Position numbers and translations under genes: made by a program
Shown here: positions 1 to 8,673 of the stretch, piece by piece
Layout of the letters: the number at the start of each line of letters is the position of its first letter
Numbering within the stretch: position 1 is the stretch's first letter
Assembly (NCBI GenBank): GCA_965262235.1
Contig: OZ253504.1
Location: 3,038,001-3,102,000 of the forward strand
Source of the DNA: CATQGW01 sp965262235
Lineage (GTDB): Bacteria; Chloroflexota; Dehalococcoidia; Bin125
Reading direction: 5' to 3'
DNA: 64,000 nt
Notes under the pieces: model-generated
The model's database searches: none
Told to the model about the DNA's origin: nothing
The model's input: the letters and a program-made list of their open reading frames with translations, nothing else

Positions 1-2
1 CC

Positions 3-1063
3 GTCAAGGACATCTTCAACGTCGACCGGATGCCGACCCGCGCCGGCTCGGCCGTGCCGCCCGAGTCATTCAGCGGTCGCGAGGCCGACGCGGTCGAACG
101 CCTGCGTCGCGCCGGCGCGCTGATCCTGGGCAAGACGGTGACCACCGAGTTCGCCTTCTTCGCCCCCGGCGCGACAGCCAACCCTCATAACCGCGGCCAC
201 ACCCCCGGCGGCTCCAGCAGCGGCTCGGCGGCCGCCGTCGCCGCCGGCATCGCCTCGATCGCGCTCGGTTCGCAGACGGTCGGCTCGGTCATTCGTCCCG
301 CCTCGTTCTGCGGGGTGGTCGGCTTCAAGCCCTCGTATGACCGCATCCCCAGCGGCGGCATGCTCTACTTCTCGCGCTCCGTCGACCACGTCGGTTTCTT
401 CGTGGCGACCGCGGCCGACGCGCTGCTCGCAGCCTCCTCGCTGCTGCTCGGCTGGCGCGCCGGCGAGGACGCCGAGGCCGGCGTCCCGCGGATCGGCATA
501 CCGCGCGGGTTGTACCTGGAGCAGGCGGACAACTCGATGCTCGAAATGCTCGACCAAGCCACAGCGCGCCTGCGCGAGCGCGGCATCTCCGTCGAGCTCA
601 CACCCACGCTCGGCGACATCGCCGAGATCAACCAGCGGCACAGCCAGCTGACGGCCTACGAGTTCGCCGTTGAGCACGACGAGCGCTACGCCCGCTACGG
701 CTCGATGTTTCGCCATGAAAGCGCGACGTTCTACGAGCGCGGCCGCAAGATTGACCGTGCCACGCGGAACAGGGCCGCGCCAGCCGCATTCAGGTGCGCC
801 AGCGCTTGCACGAACGCATGGACCGCGCGCAGATCGACGCCTGGCTTTGCCCCGCCGCCGTCGGCCCGGCCCCGCGCGGCCTCAGCGCCACCGGCGACCC
901 CGCGATGAATCTGCCCTGGACCCACGCCGGGATGCCGGTCATCTCACTGCCCTACGGCGAGGTCGATGGTCTGCCGCTCGGCCTCCAGCTCGTCGGCCGC
1001 TTCGGCCGCGACGAAGCCCTGCTCGGTCAGGCCGTCCAGGTCGAAGCCGCCCTCGCCGACTGA
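3..1063 (+). pseudogene. Amidase signature family protein, 5' cut by window edge, internal frameshift
   Basis: This is the C-terminal part of an amidase-signature hydrolase, which cleaves amide bonds with a Ser-cisSer-Lys triad. The reading frame is open from the window edge. It starts at VKDIFNV, which holds the first catalytic Lys. It continues through the Gly/Ser-rich loop HTPGGSSSGSAAA and the nucleophile region VGSVIRPASFCGVVGFKPS. The frame is lost near 755-765. The family-like C-terminus (WTHAGMPVISLPYGEVDG, then LPLGLQLVGRFGRDEALL) lies in another frame and runs to the TGA at 1061. One indel would rejoin the two parts. It is either a young pseudogene or a sequencing error. A complete relative lies at 34688-36037. 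Confidence 0.8.
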
Positions 1064-1099
1064 CCAGCTCCGAGCCGCTCACGCCCGACGCGAGAGGCG

Positions 1100-1174
1100 T
1101 GGTCCCCCCGGGAGGACTCGAACCTCCGCACACGGTTTAGGAAACCGCTGCTCTGTCCTCTGAGCTACGGGGGG
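1100..1174 (-). tRNA. tRNA-Arg (anticodon CCU)
   Basis: On the minus strand the sequence folds as a full cloverleaf. It has a 7-bp acceptor stem (CCCCCCG with CGGGGGG), a GCTC/GAGC D stem and a GCGGT/ACCGT anticodon stem. The loop TTCCTAA gives anticodon CCT. The T arm is GGAGG-TTCGAGT-CCTCC. The discriminator is A and the CCA end is encoded (1100-1102). It reads AGG arginine codons. Confidence 0.93.
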
Positions 1175-1190
1175 GCGGCCTTCCCCAGCG

Positions 1191-1196
1191 TAGCGT
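1191..1196 (+). promoter_or_regulatory. -10 element TAGCGT, leaderless spacing
   Basis: TAGCGT ends 6 nt before the ATG at 1203, with no Shine-Dalgarno between. Transcription would start at or next to the start codon of the toxin gene. This spacing recurs at ten other genes in the window. Confidence 0.5.
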
Positions 1197-1202
1197 TGGC
1201 GC

Positions 1203-1538
1203 ATGCCGTGGGACGTTGAGTTCGATTCAGAATTTGAGGCGGAGTTCGACGACCTGCCGATCGGAGTGCAGAACGACCTGTACGCTCGCGCCGCGGTGTT
1301 GGAGCAGTTCGGGCCGGCGCTGGGACGCCCGGCGGTAGACAGCCTAAAGGGATCACGCCACCCGAACATGAAGGAGCTGCGCTTCAATTCGGCCGGGGGC
1401 GTGTGGCGCGTGGCGTTTGCGTTCGACCGTTCCCGCCGTGCAGTTTTGCTCGCTGCGGGCGACAAATCAGGAATCAGCGAGCGGCTCTTCTATCGCAGAC
1501 TGTTGCGCAAGGCCGATGGACGCTTCGATCGGTATTGA
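1203..1538 (+). CDS. HigB/Gp49-like toxin of the RelE/ParE superfamily
   Basis: This 111-aa protein matches the phage-derived Gp49/HigB family (PF05973) over its whole length. The features are LGRPAVDSLKGSRHPNMKEL, then the central strands GGVWRVAFAFD, then AVLLAAGDKSG and the C-terminal YRRLLRKADGRFDRY. These proteins are usually ribosome-dependent mRNA interferases, toxic unless bound by an antitoxin. In this subfamily the toxin gene normally comes first and an XRE-type antitoxin follows. The next gene starts 28 bp downstream but lacks a visible helix-turn-helix. No ribosome binding site precedes the ATG, and a -10-like TAGCGT sits 6 nt upstream, so the transcript may be leaderless. Confidence 0.8.
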   Translation: MPWDVEFDSEFEAEFDDLPIGVQNDLYARAAVLEQFGPALGRPAVDSLKGSRHPNMKELRFNSAGGVWRVAFAFDRSRRAVLLAAGDKSGISERLFYRRLLRKADGRFDRY

Positions 1539-1566
1539 GTAGTCTGACTCAGAAGGGCTGTGCGCA

Positions 1567-1785
1567 ATGGCTCCGAAGACGACCCCTTTGCGAGATCTGA
1601 TCGAGGCCCTGCCGCCGGAGCGTCGACGGTGGGTGGAACGGCGCACCCAAGAGCTGCTGGCCGAAGAGCGAGCGCGGCGGGCGGCTGCGGGGCTTGGCGA
1701 TGACTACTCGACGGCTGAGCGGCCCGAGCCGGCACACCGGCTTCGAGAGGACCCGTCCGCGCAGGGCGAGGCCGCCTCCAGCTGA
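1567..1785 (+). CDS. Short protein in antitoxin position, no HTH visible
   Basis: This 72-aa acidic/basic protein lies 28 bp after the HigB-like toxin, where the XRE antitoxin normally sits. Its first part (RDLIEALPPERRRWVERRTQ, then ELLAEERAR) resembles the opening helix of HigA-type antitoxins. After about residue 40 the resemblance stops and the tail is low-complexity and hydrophilic. The helix-turn-helix that would follow is absent in this frame, and I could not find it in the other two. It may be a truncated antitoxin that keeps only the toxin-binding segment, or a decayed remnant. The assignment rests on position and the short N-terminal resemblance. Confidence 0.5.
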   Translation: MAPKTTPLRDLIEALPPERRRWVERRTQELLAEERARRAAAGLGDDYSTAERPEPAHRLREDPSAQGEAASS

Positions 1786-1872
1786 GCGGGAGTCTGATCT
1801 GCGCGTCGATCGACCGAGACTCTGCTTGTATGCTGTGGCGTGTCGCCAAAAATCCGTCGCGAGGAGTGATCG

Positions 1873-2127
1873 ATGCCGCTCTACGAGTACTACTGCCGCA
1901 CCTGCAACGAGAAGTTCACCCAGCGACGCCCGATGACGGCCGCCGCCGACGACAGTAAATGCGGCGACGGCCATCGCGCCGTCAAGGTCCTGACCGCAGC
2001 GATGGTCTCCGTCGCCGGTGCGTTCTCCGCCGACGAAGCCGCCGAGTCCGCCCCGGCCATGGGCGGCGGTTGCGCGTGCGGACGCGGCTCCTGCGGCTGC
2101 GGCGCCGGCGGTCACGGCCTCAACTAG
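1873..2127 (+). CDS. FmdB-family zinc-ribbon protein
   Basis: This 84-aa protein begins MPLYEYYCRTCNEKFTQRRP, the opening of FmdB-type putative regulatory zinc ribbons. The first CxxC is C12/C15. The usual second CxxC knuckle is not conserved: only one cysteine (CGDGH) is seen there. The C-terminus is a Cys/Gly-rich tail (GGGCACGRGSCGCGAGG) that may contribute metal ligands. FmdB proteins were named from formamidase and amidase operons, and a broken amidase lies about 0.8 kb upstream, but no operon link can be shown. A GAGGAG ribosome binding site lies 8 nt before the ATG, and TATGCT further upstream is a possible -10. Confidence 0.72.
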   Translation: MPLYEYYCRTCNEKFTQRRPMTAAADDSKCGDGHRAVKVLTAAMVSVAGAFSADEAAESAPAMGGGCACGRGSCGCGAGGHGLN

Positions 2128-2180
2128 CCCCCGTCCAGCTCTCCGAAGCGCCTCAAGCGTCCGCTTAAGGGAAACCCGCG

Positions 2181-4016
2181 GTGTCTCAAACACGCCTGCT
2201 CGCCATCGGCCTGATCGCACTCGTCGCCGTGGTCACCGCCCTCGTCGCCCTGCGCGATGGCTCAGAAGTCACCGCTCAGCCTCCTGATGTCTTCGATCGC
2301 CTCGATGACGTCCAGGACGACCTGGCGCGCCTCCGCACCGATGTCGAAGGGGTGCGCTCTGAGCTGACCCTCGCACGCGGCGAGCGCGGCGCGATCCGCG
2401 GCGACATCGCTGTCGTCAGCGACCGCCTCGGCCGCCTGACCCGCGCTCTTCGACCGTCCACCTCCGAGCCCGCCGCCTACACGCAGGCGTTCGTTGAGGA
2501 AGCCATCGCACGCTACGCACGTGACGGGCTCGACGCGACCGTCGCGCACTACAACACTCCCGAAAGCGTCAGCGGCGAATGGTACGTCGTGATCATCGAC
2601 GAATCCGACACGGTCCTCGCCATTGCCACGCGCCCCGCCACGGTCGGACAGCCCAACAGCGAAGTCTTCGGCCCCGACGGCTACCCCGTCGGAGCTGTCG
2701 TCGATGCTCTCGCAACTCGCGACGGTGCACGGGTGGACTACCTCTCCACCAATCCCGAGAACGGCGCCACCGAGCTGAAGCACGCCTGGGCCGTCCGCCA
2801 CGACGGCCTGATCTTCCTCTCCGGCTGGTACGAACCGGGACCCTCGCCCGTCGCTGACCCGGCCGCCTACACCCGGGAAGTCGTCGACCGCGGCCTGCAG
2901 CTATACCGAGCGATTGGCCTCGACGCGACCGTCGCGCACTACAACACTCCCGAAAGCGTCAACGGCCAGTGGTACGTCGTGATCACCGACGAAACCGAAA
3001 CGATCCTCGCCATCGCCACGCGCCCGGATACGGTCGGACAGCCCACCAGCGACGTCTTCGGCCCCGCCGGCTACCCCGTCGGGGCTGTCGTCGACGGTCT
3101 CGCAACTGGCGACGGCGCATGGGTCGACTATCTCTTCGCCAATCCCGAGAATGGCGCCACCGAGCTGAAGCACGCCTGGATCGTCCGCCACGACGGCCTG
3201 ATCTTCCTCTCCGGCTGGTACGAGCCCGGCCCCTCGCCCACGCGCGAGCCCGGCGCCTACACCAGGGCCTTCGTCGCCCGCGCCGTTCAGCTCTACAACG
3301 CGATCGGTCGCGATGAGACACTCGCCTACTACAATTCCCCCGACAGCGCAGTCTCCGACTGGTACATGTTCATCCACCAAACCGACGGCACCCGCCTCGC
3401 TCACGCCTACCGCGGCGAGGATTGGCTCGGGACCAACATCGGCGACCTCGGCATCGACGTGACCGGCTACGCCTACGGCGAGGAGATGCTGGCGATCGAG
3501 CAGACCGGCTGGGTCTCCTACGTCTTCGTCAACCCCGCCGACGAGAACCAGTACCAGCGCAAGCACAGCTGGATCGTCACCCACGACGGCCTACAGTTTG
3601 CCTCCGGCTGGTACGACCGCAACTACGATCTGCGGACCGAGGATCCTGCCGCCTACACCAAGGCCTACGTGCAGAACGCGATCGACTACTACGAGGCCAA
3701 CGGCCGCGAGGCCACGATCGCCCGCTACCAATCGTCGGATAGCATCGATGGCGAGTGGTATCTTTTCATGATCGGCGAGGACGGAATTTTTCTGGCGCAT
3801 CCGACCATCCCGGACATGGTCGGAGACCAGGTCGGCGACGGGGGAGGCGTGGACGTCAACGGCTTCGACTACGGCGCAGCGTTCCTCGCCGTCACCGACC
3901 CCGAGTGGGTCAGCTACGTCTTCCTCAACGCCGCGAGCGGCCGGAACGAGCAGAAGCACACCTGGATGGTGCGTCACGACGGCATCCTCTTCGGCTCCGG
4001 CTGGTACGAGCGCTAG
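2181..4016 (+). CDS. Membrane-anchored protein with four tandem Cache-like domains
   Basis: This 611-aa protein starts at GTG after AAGGGA. An N-terminal hydrophobic segment (residues 5-24) serves as signal or anchor. A heptad-rich region (about 38-92) is a likely coiled coil. Four repeats of about 130 residues follow. Each opens with AYT..fv..Ai..Y...G.dat.A.YN and ends with KH.W.vrHDGl.f.SGWYE. This pattern fits single-Cache ligand-sensing domains, which normally sit outside the membrane and feed a signalling domain. No histidine kinase, GGDEF or chemoreceptor region is present, so it is all sensor. Repeats 1 and 2 are nearly identical (offset 390 nt); repeats 3 and 4 have diverged. It is possibly an extracellular binding protein. 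Confidence 0.68.
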   Translation: MSQTRLLAIGLIALVAVVTALVALRDGSEVTAQPPDVFDRLDDVQDDLARLRTDVEGVRSELTLARGERGAIRGDIAVVSDRLGRLTRALRPSTSEPAAYTQAFVEEAIARYARDGLDATVAHYNTPESVSGEWYVVIIDESDTVLAIATRPATVGQPNSEVFGPDGYPVGAVVDALATRDGARVDYLSTNPENGATELKHAWAVRHDGLIFLSGWYEPGPSPVADPAAYTREVVDRGLQLYRAIGLDATVAHYNTPESVNGQWYVVITDETETILAIATRPDTVGQPTSDVFGPAGYPVGAVVDGLATGDGAWVDYLFANPENGATELKHAWIVRHDGLIFLSGWYEPGPSPTREPGAYTRAFVARAVQLYNAIGRDETLAYYNSPDSAVSDWYMFIHQTDGTRLAHAYRGEDWLGTNIGDLGIDVTGYAYGEEMLAIEQTGWVSYVFVNPADENQYQRKHSWIVTHDGLQFASGWYDRNYDLRTEDPAAYTKAYVQNAIDYYEANGREATIARYQSSDSIDGEWYLFMIGEDGIFLAHPTIPDMVGDQVGDGGGVDVNGFDYGAAFLAVTDPEWVSYVFLNAASGRNEQKHTWMVRHDGILFGSGWYER

Positions 4017-4112
4017 CAAGCGTCCGGATCACCCCGCGTTCGGCGCGCGCGGCAATCCTGAATCAGCGCCCTCCGGCTCTGCCGTGGACGCATCCGTAAC
4101 GGTGAACGCGGA

Positions 4113-4380
4113 GGGCAACCACAAGGGTTGCCCCTACCCGGAGATCCTGTGCCATAACAAGGTCCCTCGTGCCGACCTCCACCGCTCCTGTAGGGGCAAC
4201 CACAAGGAATGCCCCTACACGGGGATCTTGGGCCATAACAAGGTCCCTCATGCGGACCTCCACAGCTCCTGTGGGGCAACCACAAGGAATGCCCCTACAC
4301 GGAGATCTTGGGCCATCACAAGGTCCCTCGTGTGGACCTCCACCGGTCCTGTAGGGGCAGCCCTTGTGGCTGCCCATTCC
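4113..4380. repeat. Tandem ~81-bp units, each with a GGGGCA palindrome
   Basis: There are three full units (about 4113-4193, 4194-4273, 4274-4353) and the start of a fourth. Each begins with an inverted repeat such as GTAGGGGCA...TGCCCCTAC around ACCACAAGG, followed by a conserved arm containing ACAAGGTCCCTC and GACCTCCACC. The fourth unit keeps only the palindrome, with its loop inverted (CCTTGTGG instead of CCACAAGG). The units lie in the convergent gap between the Cache protein and the TIGR01906 gene. No coding potential is visible. Confidence 0.8.
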
Positions 4381-4417
4381 GCGTATGTCGATGCCAGCGC
4401 CACAGCGATCCTGGGAC

Positions 4418-4449
4418 GTGTGGGACAAGCTCCAAGAGCTTGCCCACAC
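4418..4449. other. Near-perfect 14-bp hairpin in non-coding gap
   Basis: GTGTGGG pairs with CCCACAC and CAAGCTC with GAGCTTG around a CAA loop, with one bulged A. It lies between the 81-bp repeats and the convergent gene ending at 4605. No T-tract follows on either strand, so a classical terminator is not supported. The rest of 4381-4604 shows nothing I can name. Confidence 0.55.
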
Positions 4450-4604
4450 GAGGCCGAAGCCCGCGCGAGCGGACGCCCGTACGGCGTTGGTGACCGGCGC
4501 CGTCGTTCACGCTGGCGCCGCGCCAGGGCCACCCGCGTGCTGCCCAACAGCGCTCGCAGTCTGGAACCTCGAACCGCGGATACACAAGGTCGTTCAGCGC
4601 CGCG

Positions 4605-5303
4605 CTACGCCCGTCGCCCGAACCACCAACCGGTTGCGCCCAGCAGCGCCGATGGGACGAGGATCGACGCGCCGATCAGCATCGTCGTGTCGAAGAAGAA
4701 ACGTTGCGGGAACAGCTGGATCAGCGCGTCGGCGCGCGTCAGCTGCCACAGGTCGTTCGTGAAGAACAGCAAGTGAAACTGCCGAAACGCCTCATCGAAC
4801 CCCGACACCGCGACGATGGCGAGCACCACCACGAGCGTCACAATCACGCTGCCCGAGGTCGCAGCTGCGCCCAGGATGTCGGCGAGCCCCGCTCTCCGTC
4901 GCCGCCACAGCAGCACCGACGCGAACGCCACGATGTAGCCAAACGCCGCCCAGCCCGCGTCCCACACGCGCGCCATCAGCCGCTTCACGTCGACCATGTG
5001 CACGACCTCGCGCTCGCTGAACACAGGCACCTGTCCCCCGGAACCAGACGGCCGTTGGACGGTCAGTCGCTCGTCCCCGTTGCGCAGGTAGTCGCGCACC
5101 TCCGCGCCGATCCGCGAGACCTCCTCCGCCGGCAGCCCCGACCGTCTGGGCGCCTCATAGCGCTCGAAGCCGCGCTCCCACCACCACGTCGAGGTCGCCG
5201 CGAAGCGCACACTCGCGGCGACGGCCAGCGTGAAGATCGCCAGCGTCAGCGCGGCGACGGAAATCCACCACAGGCCCCGGAGGATCGCTCGGTTAGTCTC
5301 CAT
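4605..5303 (-). CDS. TIGR01906/DUF1461 integral membrane protein
   Basis: This 232-aa protein has four predicted membrane segments, roughly residues 10-30, 115-135, 145-165 and 207-226. Between segments 1 and 2 is an extracellular loop that holds family signature elements: a YLRNGDERLTV stretch and SEREVVHMVDVKRLM. Further signatures are FHLLFFTNDLWQLTRAD and ALIQLFPQRFFFD before the last segment. This matches the TIGR01906 family (DUF1461), found mainly in Firmicutes and Chloroflexota and of unknown function. It is transcribed away from mazG, and the 47-bp gap at 5304-5350 must hold both promoters. Confidence 0.78.
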   Translation of the reverse strand: METNRAILRGLWWISVAALTLAIFTLAVAASVRFAATSTWWWERGFERYEAPRRSGLPAEEVSRIGAEVRDYLRNGDERLTVQRPSGSGGQVPVFSEREVVHMVDVKRLMARVWDAGWAAFGYIVAFASVLLWRRRRAGLADILGAAATSGSVIVTLVVVLAIVAVSGFDEAFRQFHLLFFTNDLWQLTRADALIQLFPQRFFFDTTMLIGASILVPSALLGATGWWFGRRA

Positions 5304-5350
5304 GCGTCTGGTCAGCGAGCGTAGACCCAGGTCGGCGGCGGGAGCGTCCG

Positions 5351-6346
5351 ATGCTTGACGAGCTGCTCAGCGCCGCCGGCCTGGCCGACGCCGGGTCGGT
5401 CGTGATCGCCCGCGTCTCCGCGCTGAACGGCGCCTCGCTCGACCCCTGGCAGCCGTGCCTGCTGCTGCTCGACGCCCCGCCTGGACCGAACCGCTCCGCG
5501 CTGCGCCGCTATCCGTCCACGACCGAGGCGACGCTGATCAGTGAGACCGTCGGCGGCCTCCGGACACGCAGGGCTACGGTCGATCAGCTCGGCGACCAGC
5601 GCAGCGACGCGGTCGCGATCGCCCTCCCCGCCGTGCTGATGCACGACGTCCGCAACCACTCGGAGGGCCTGCGCGGCGTGATCGACCGTCTCCGCGACCC
5701 CGTTGACGGCTGTCCCTGGGACAACGCGCAGACGCATACGTCGCTGCGCCCGCACCTGCTCGAGGAGACCTACGAGGCGCTCGAGGCGCTCGATAGCGGC
5801 GATCCCGAGGCGCTCTGCGAGGAGCTCGGCGATGTCCTGATGCAGGTCGTGCTGCACGCCAAGCTCGCCGAGCAGGACGGGGCGTTCGACCTCGATGACG
5901 TCAGTGAGGGCATTCGCGCCAAGCTGGTGCGCCGCCACCCGCACGTCTTCGCCGACGCGCATGTCGATTCGGCCGCGGGCACCGAGCAGATGTGGGAGCG
6001 GCTCAAGGCCCGCGAACGTCCCACCCGCGAGTCCGTCCTCGACGGCGTGCCCAAAACGCTGCCCGCGCTCGCTCGCGCTCAGAGCATCCTCGGGCGCGCT
6101 GCGCGCAACGGCCTGCCCCGCCTACCCTCCGCCGGCGCGGCTGGCGCCTCCTTCGGTGACCAGATACTCGACCTAGTCCTCGCCGCCCGCAGCGCCGACC
6201 TCTCCGCCGAGGACGAAACCCGCGACGCTCTGGCCAGCTTCGAATCCCGCGTCCGCGCGCTCGAGTCCCAGCTGCGCAGCGAAGACCGCAGCCTGACCGA
6301 CCTCGACACCGAAGCCCTGGCCCAACGCTGGTCCGCAACCGCCTGA
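5351..6346 (+). CDS. mazG: MazG-type nucleoside triphosphate pyrophosphohydrolase
   Basis: This 331-aa protein hydrolyses NTPs or dNTPs to the monophosphate and pyrophosphate, a house-cleaning role. The MazG core starts at about residue 107 with LRDPVDGCPWDNAQTHTSL. The metal-binding pairs follow: EETYEALEAL and EELGDVLMQVVLHAK. Then come RRHPHVFAD and WERLKARER, all standard. A partial second helical unit follows at 225-320. The first 105 residues are not the tetrapyrrole-methylase domain found in Gram-positive MazG fusions. They look like a shortened or unrelated leader I cannot assign. The gene is divergent from the TIGR01906 gene. Confidence 0.85.
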   Translation: MLDELLSAAGLADAGSVVIARVSALNGASLDPWQPCLLLLDAPPGPNRSALRRYPSTTEATLISETVGGLRTRRATVDQLGDQRSDAVAIALPAVLMHDVRNHSEGLRGVIDRLRDPVDGCPWDNAQTHTSLRPHLLEETYEALEALDSGDPEALCEELGDVLMQVVLHAKLAEQDGAFDLDDVSEGIRAKLVRRHPHVFADAHVDSAAGTEQMWERLKARERPTRESVLDGVPKTLPALARAQSILGRAARNGLPRLPSAGAAGASFGDQILDLVLAARSADLSAEDETRDALASFESRVRALESQLRSEDRSLTDLDTEALAQRWSATA

Positions 6347-6401
6347 GCCCCGCGCCGTCGCGACACCGCGGGAGCTGTCGCGAAGCGACCAAGGCGGCCC
6401 C

Positions 6402-8618
6402 TCAGACCTTGCTCAGTTGCGCCATCGAGGCCAGTAGCTTCTTCACTCCTGCATCGTCGAACCGCACCGTCACCTCGACGTCGCCACCGCTCGACTTCGC
6501 AGCGATCACCACTCCGTCGCCGAACGCGGGCGAGATCACCCGGTCGCCCGCGCTGAGATTCAGCTGCAGCGGCTCCGGCTCGGCGTCGAAGTCGTCCCAG
6601 GCGAGCCAGCGGTTCGCGGCCGGGCGCACGTCCTCTCCAACCGGCGCCGTCGCCGGCCGATCGAGCTGCAGCAGTTCTGGATCGATGTCGTTCAGGAAGC
6701 GTGATGGCGGGTTGTGCCCGCTGCGCCCCTGGTACGCGCGGCGGAAGGCGTGCAGCAGGTGCAGCTCTCGCTCCGCTCGCGTGATCCCGACATAACAGAG
6801 GCGGCGCTCCTCCTCGAGGCTGGCCGGATCGTCGATCGAGAACTGGTGCGGCAGCAGGCCCTCCTCCATCCCGGCCATGAAGACGACCGGGAACTCCAGG
6901 CCCTTCGCCTGGTGCAACGTGATCAGGGTCACCGCGTCCGGCGGGCCGTCCGGTAGATCGTCGATGTCCGCTACCAGCGCGACATCCTCGAGGAACGCGT
7001 CGAGCGCCGCGCCCGGCGCAATCTCGCTGTAGTTGTCTGCCACGGTCAGCAGCTCCTGCACGTTCTCCCAACGGTCGACCGCGTCGTCGTCGGATTGCCG
7101 CATGATCCACTCCCGGTAGTCGGTGTCGATCAGGATCGACCGCAGCGCGTCGACCAGCGGCTTCTCGGCCGCGATCGACCGCGCGCGCGTGATCGCCTGC
7201 GCGAATCGGCCCAGACTGAGCGCCGCCCGCCGTGAGACAGGCGGCGGATCGACCCCGGCATCGAGAATCCCGCCCGCCGCTCCTGCCGCTTCCATCGACG
7301 GACGAGCGTGGATCACTGCCCACTCGGTCAACGTCGCCAGCGTCTTGGCCCCCACGCCGCGCGTTGGCACGTTCACGACCCGCTCGAACGCCATCCGGTC
7401 TGCGGGATTGCGCGCCAGCCGCAAGTACGCGATCAGGTCACGAATCTCTCGTCGGTCGTAGAAGCGCGTCGCACCGACCAGCCGATAGGGAATCCCGCGG
7501 TGCACCAGCGCTTCCTCGATCGCGCGCGACTGCGCGTTGGTCCGATACAGCACCGCGGCATCGCCCGGCCGCATCGTGCCCTCCTGCATCCCGTTCGTCA
7601 CGGCCTGCGCGATGTAGTCGGCCTCATCGCCCTCGCTGTACGCCTCGTGCACCCGCGGACGCACCCCGTCGGACCGGTCGGTCTCCAGCTTCCGCTTGAT
7701 CCGCCCCCTGGCCCGCGCGATGACCGCGTTGGCCACGTCCAGAATCTGCTGCGTGGATCGGTAGTTCTGGTTCAGCTGCACCTCGACCGCGTCGGGGTGG
7801 TGCTCGACGAAGCTGCGCAGGTTGCGCACGTCGGCGGCGCGCCACGAATAGATCGATTGGTCGGGGTCGCCCACGACGGTCAGGTTGCCGCTGCCCTTCG
7901 ACCACGCCCGCGCCAGCTCGTACTGCACCACGCTGGTGTCCTGAAACTCGTCGATCAGCGTGTGCGCGAACCGCGACTGATAGTTCTCCGCCACCTCGCC
8001 GACCTCGAACAGGTCAAGCGCCCGATTCAGCAGGTCGTCGAAGTCGAGCGCCTGCGCGTCGTGCATGCCCTTGCGATAGCGCTCCCAGACCCGCGCCACG
8101 ACCTCCTCGTAGTAGTCGGACGCGTGGCCCACGACATCCTCGAACGCCACGCCCTCGCTCTTGTTGCGCGAGATTCGCGAGAGCACCTGCCGCGTCGAGA
8201 ACTGCTTGGGATCGAGGTGCAGCTCCTTAATCGCGGAGCGCACCAGGGCCATCTGGTCGTCGTCGTCGAAGATCGCGAAGTTTTGCGGCACGCCAATCTT
8301 GTCGCCGTGCGCGCGCAGCATCCGCACGCAGATGCGGTGAAACGTGCCTAGCCAGAGCCGGTTCGCGTCGTCCTCGCCGAGCAGTTGATCGAGCCGCGAG
8401 CGCATCTCGCGCGCCGCCTTGTTGGTGAACGTGACGGCCAGAATCCGCCAGGGCGCCACGCCCTGCTCGCGCACCAGCCAACCGATCCGCTGCGTCACCA
8501 CCCGTGTCTTGCCACTGCCCGGCCCCGCCACGATCAGCAGAGCGCCACCCGGGTGCAGCACAGCCTCCCGTTGCGCGGGGTTCAGGTGCGACAGATCGAG
8601 CGGAGTTCGTGCAGCCAC
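6402..8618 (-). CDS. pcrA: UvrD/PcrA-type superfamily 1 DNA helicase
   Basis: This 738-aa 3'-5' helicase acts in repair and replication-fork maintenance. All SF1A motifs are seen: Q motif LNPAQREAV, Walker A VAGPGSGKT, Ia TFTNKAAREM, II LIDEFQDTS, III VVGDPDQSIYSWRAA, IV QNYRST, V LITLHQAKGLEFPVVFMAG and VI CYVGITRAERELHL. The C-terminal tail (GDRVISPAFGDGVVIAA) is the PcrA-type tudor-like domain that contacts RNA polymerase in Bacillus, favouring PcrA over Rep. The start is GTG at 8618. TAGCCT on the minus strand ends 6 nt upstream and there is no ribosome binding site, so the mRNA is probably leaderless. Confidence 0.93.
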   Translation of the reverse strand: MAARTPLDLSHLNPAQREAVLHPGGALLIVAGPGSGKTRVVTQRIGWLVREQGVAPWRILAVTFTNKAAREMRSRLDQLLGEDDANRLWLGTFHRICVRMLRAHGDKIGVPQNFAIFDDDDQMALVRSAIKELHLDPKQFSTRQVLSRISRNKSEGVAFEDVVGHASDYYEEVVARVWERYRKGMHDAQALDFDDLLNRALDLFEVGEVAENYQSRFAHTLIDEFQDTSVVQYELARAWSKGSGNLTVVGDPDQSIYSWRAADVRNLRSFVEHHPDAVEVQLNQNYRSTQQILDVANAVIARARGRIKRKLETDRSDGVRPRVHEAYSEGDEADYIAQAVTNGMQEGTMRPGDAAVLYRTNAQSRAIEEALVHRGIPYRLVGATRFYDRREIRDLIAYLRLARNPADRMAFERVVNVPTRGVGAKTLATLTEWAVIHARPSMEAAGAAGGILDAGVDPPPVSRRAALSLGRFAQAITRARSIAAEKPLVDALRSILIDTDYREWIMRQSDDDAVDRWENVQELLTVADNYSEIAPGAALDAFLEDVALVADIDDLPDGPPDAVTLITLHQAKGLEFPVVFMAGMEEGLLPHQFSIDDPASLEEERRLCYVGITRAERELHLLHAFRRAYQGRSGHNPPSRFLNDIDPELLQLDRPATAPVGEDVRPAANRWLAWDDFDAEPEPLQLNLSAGDRVISPAFGDGVVIAAKSSGGDVEVTVRFDDAGVKKLLASMAQLSKV

Positions 8619-8624
8619 ACCGCG

Positions 8625-8630
8625 AGGCTA
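8625..8630 (-). promoter_or_regulatory. -10 element TAGCCT, leaderless spacing
   Basis: Read on the minus strand, TAGCCT is followed by six bases and then the GTG of pcrA. There is no Shine-Dalgarno in the gap. Confidence 0.5.
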
Positions 8631-8673
8631 CCAGCGCGGGATATAGTGATTCGGCGGGGCACCGAGGGGCGTG

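Noticed and set aside
4113..4380. CRISPR array
   Set aside because: The units repeat end to end with conserved arms. There are no unique spacers of constant length and no cas genes in the window.
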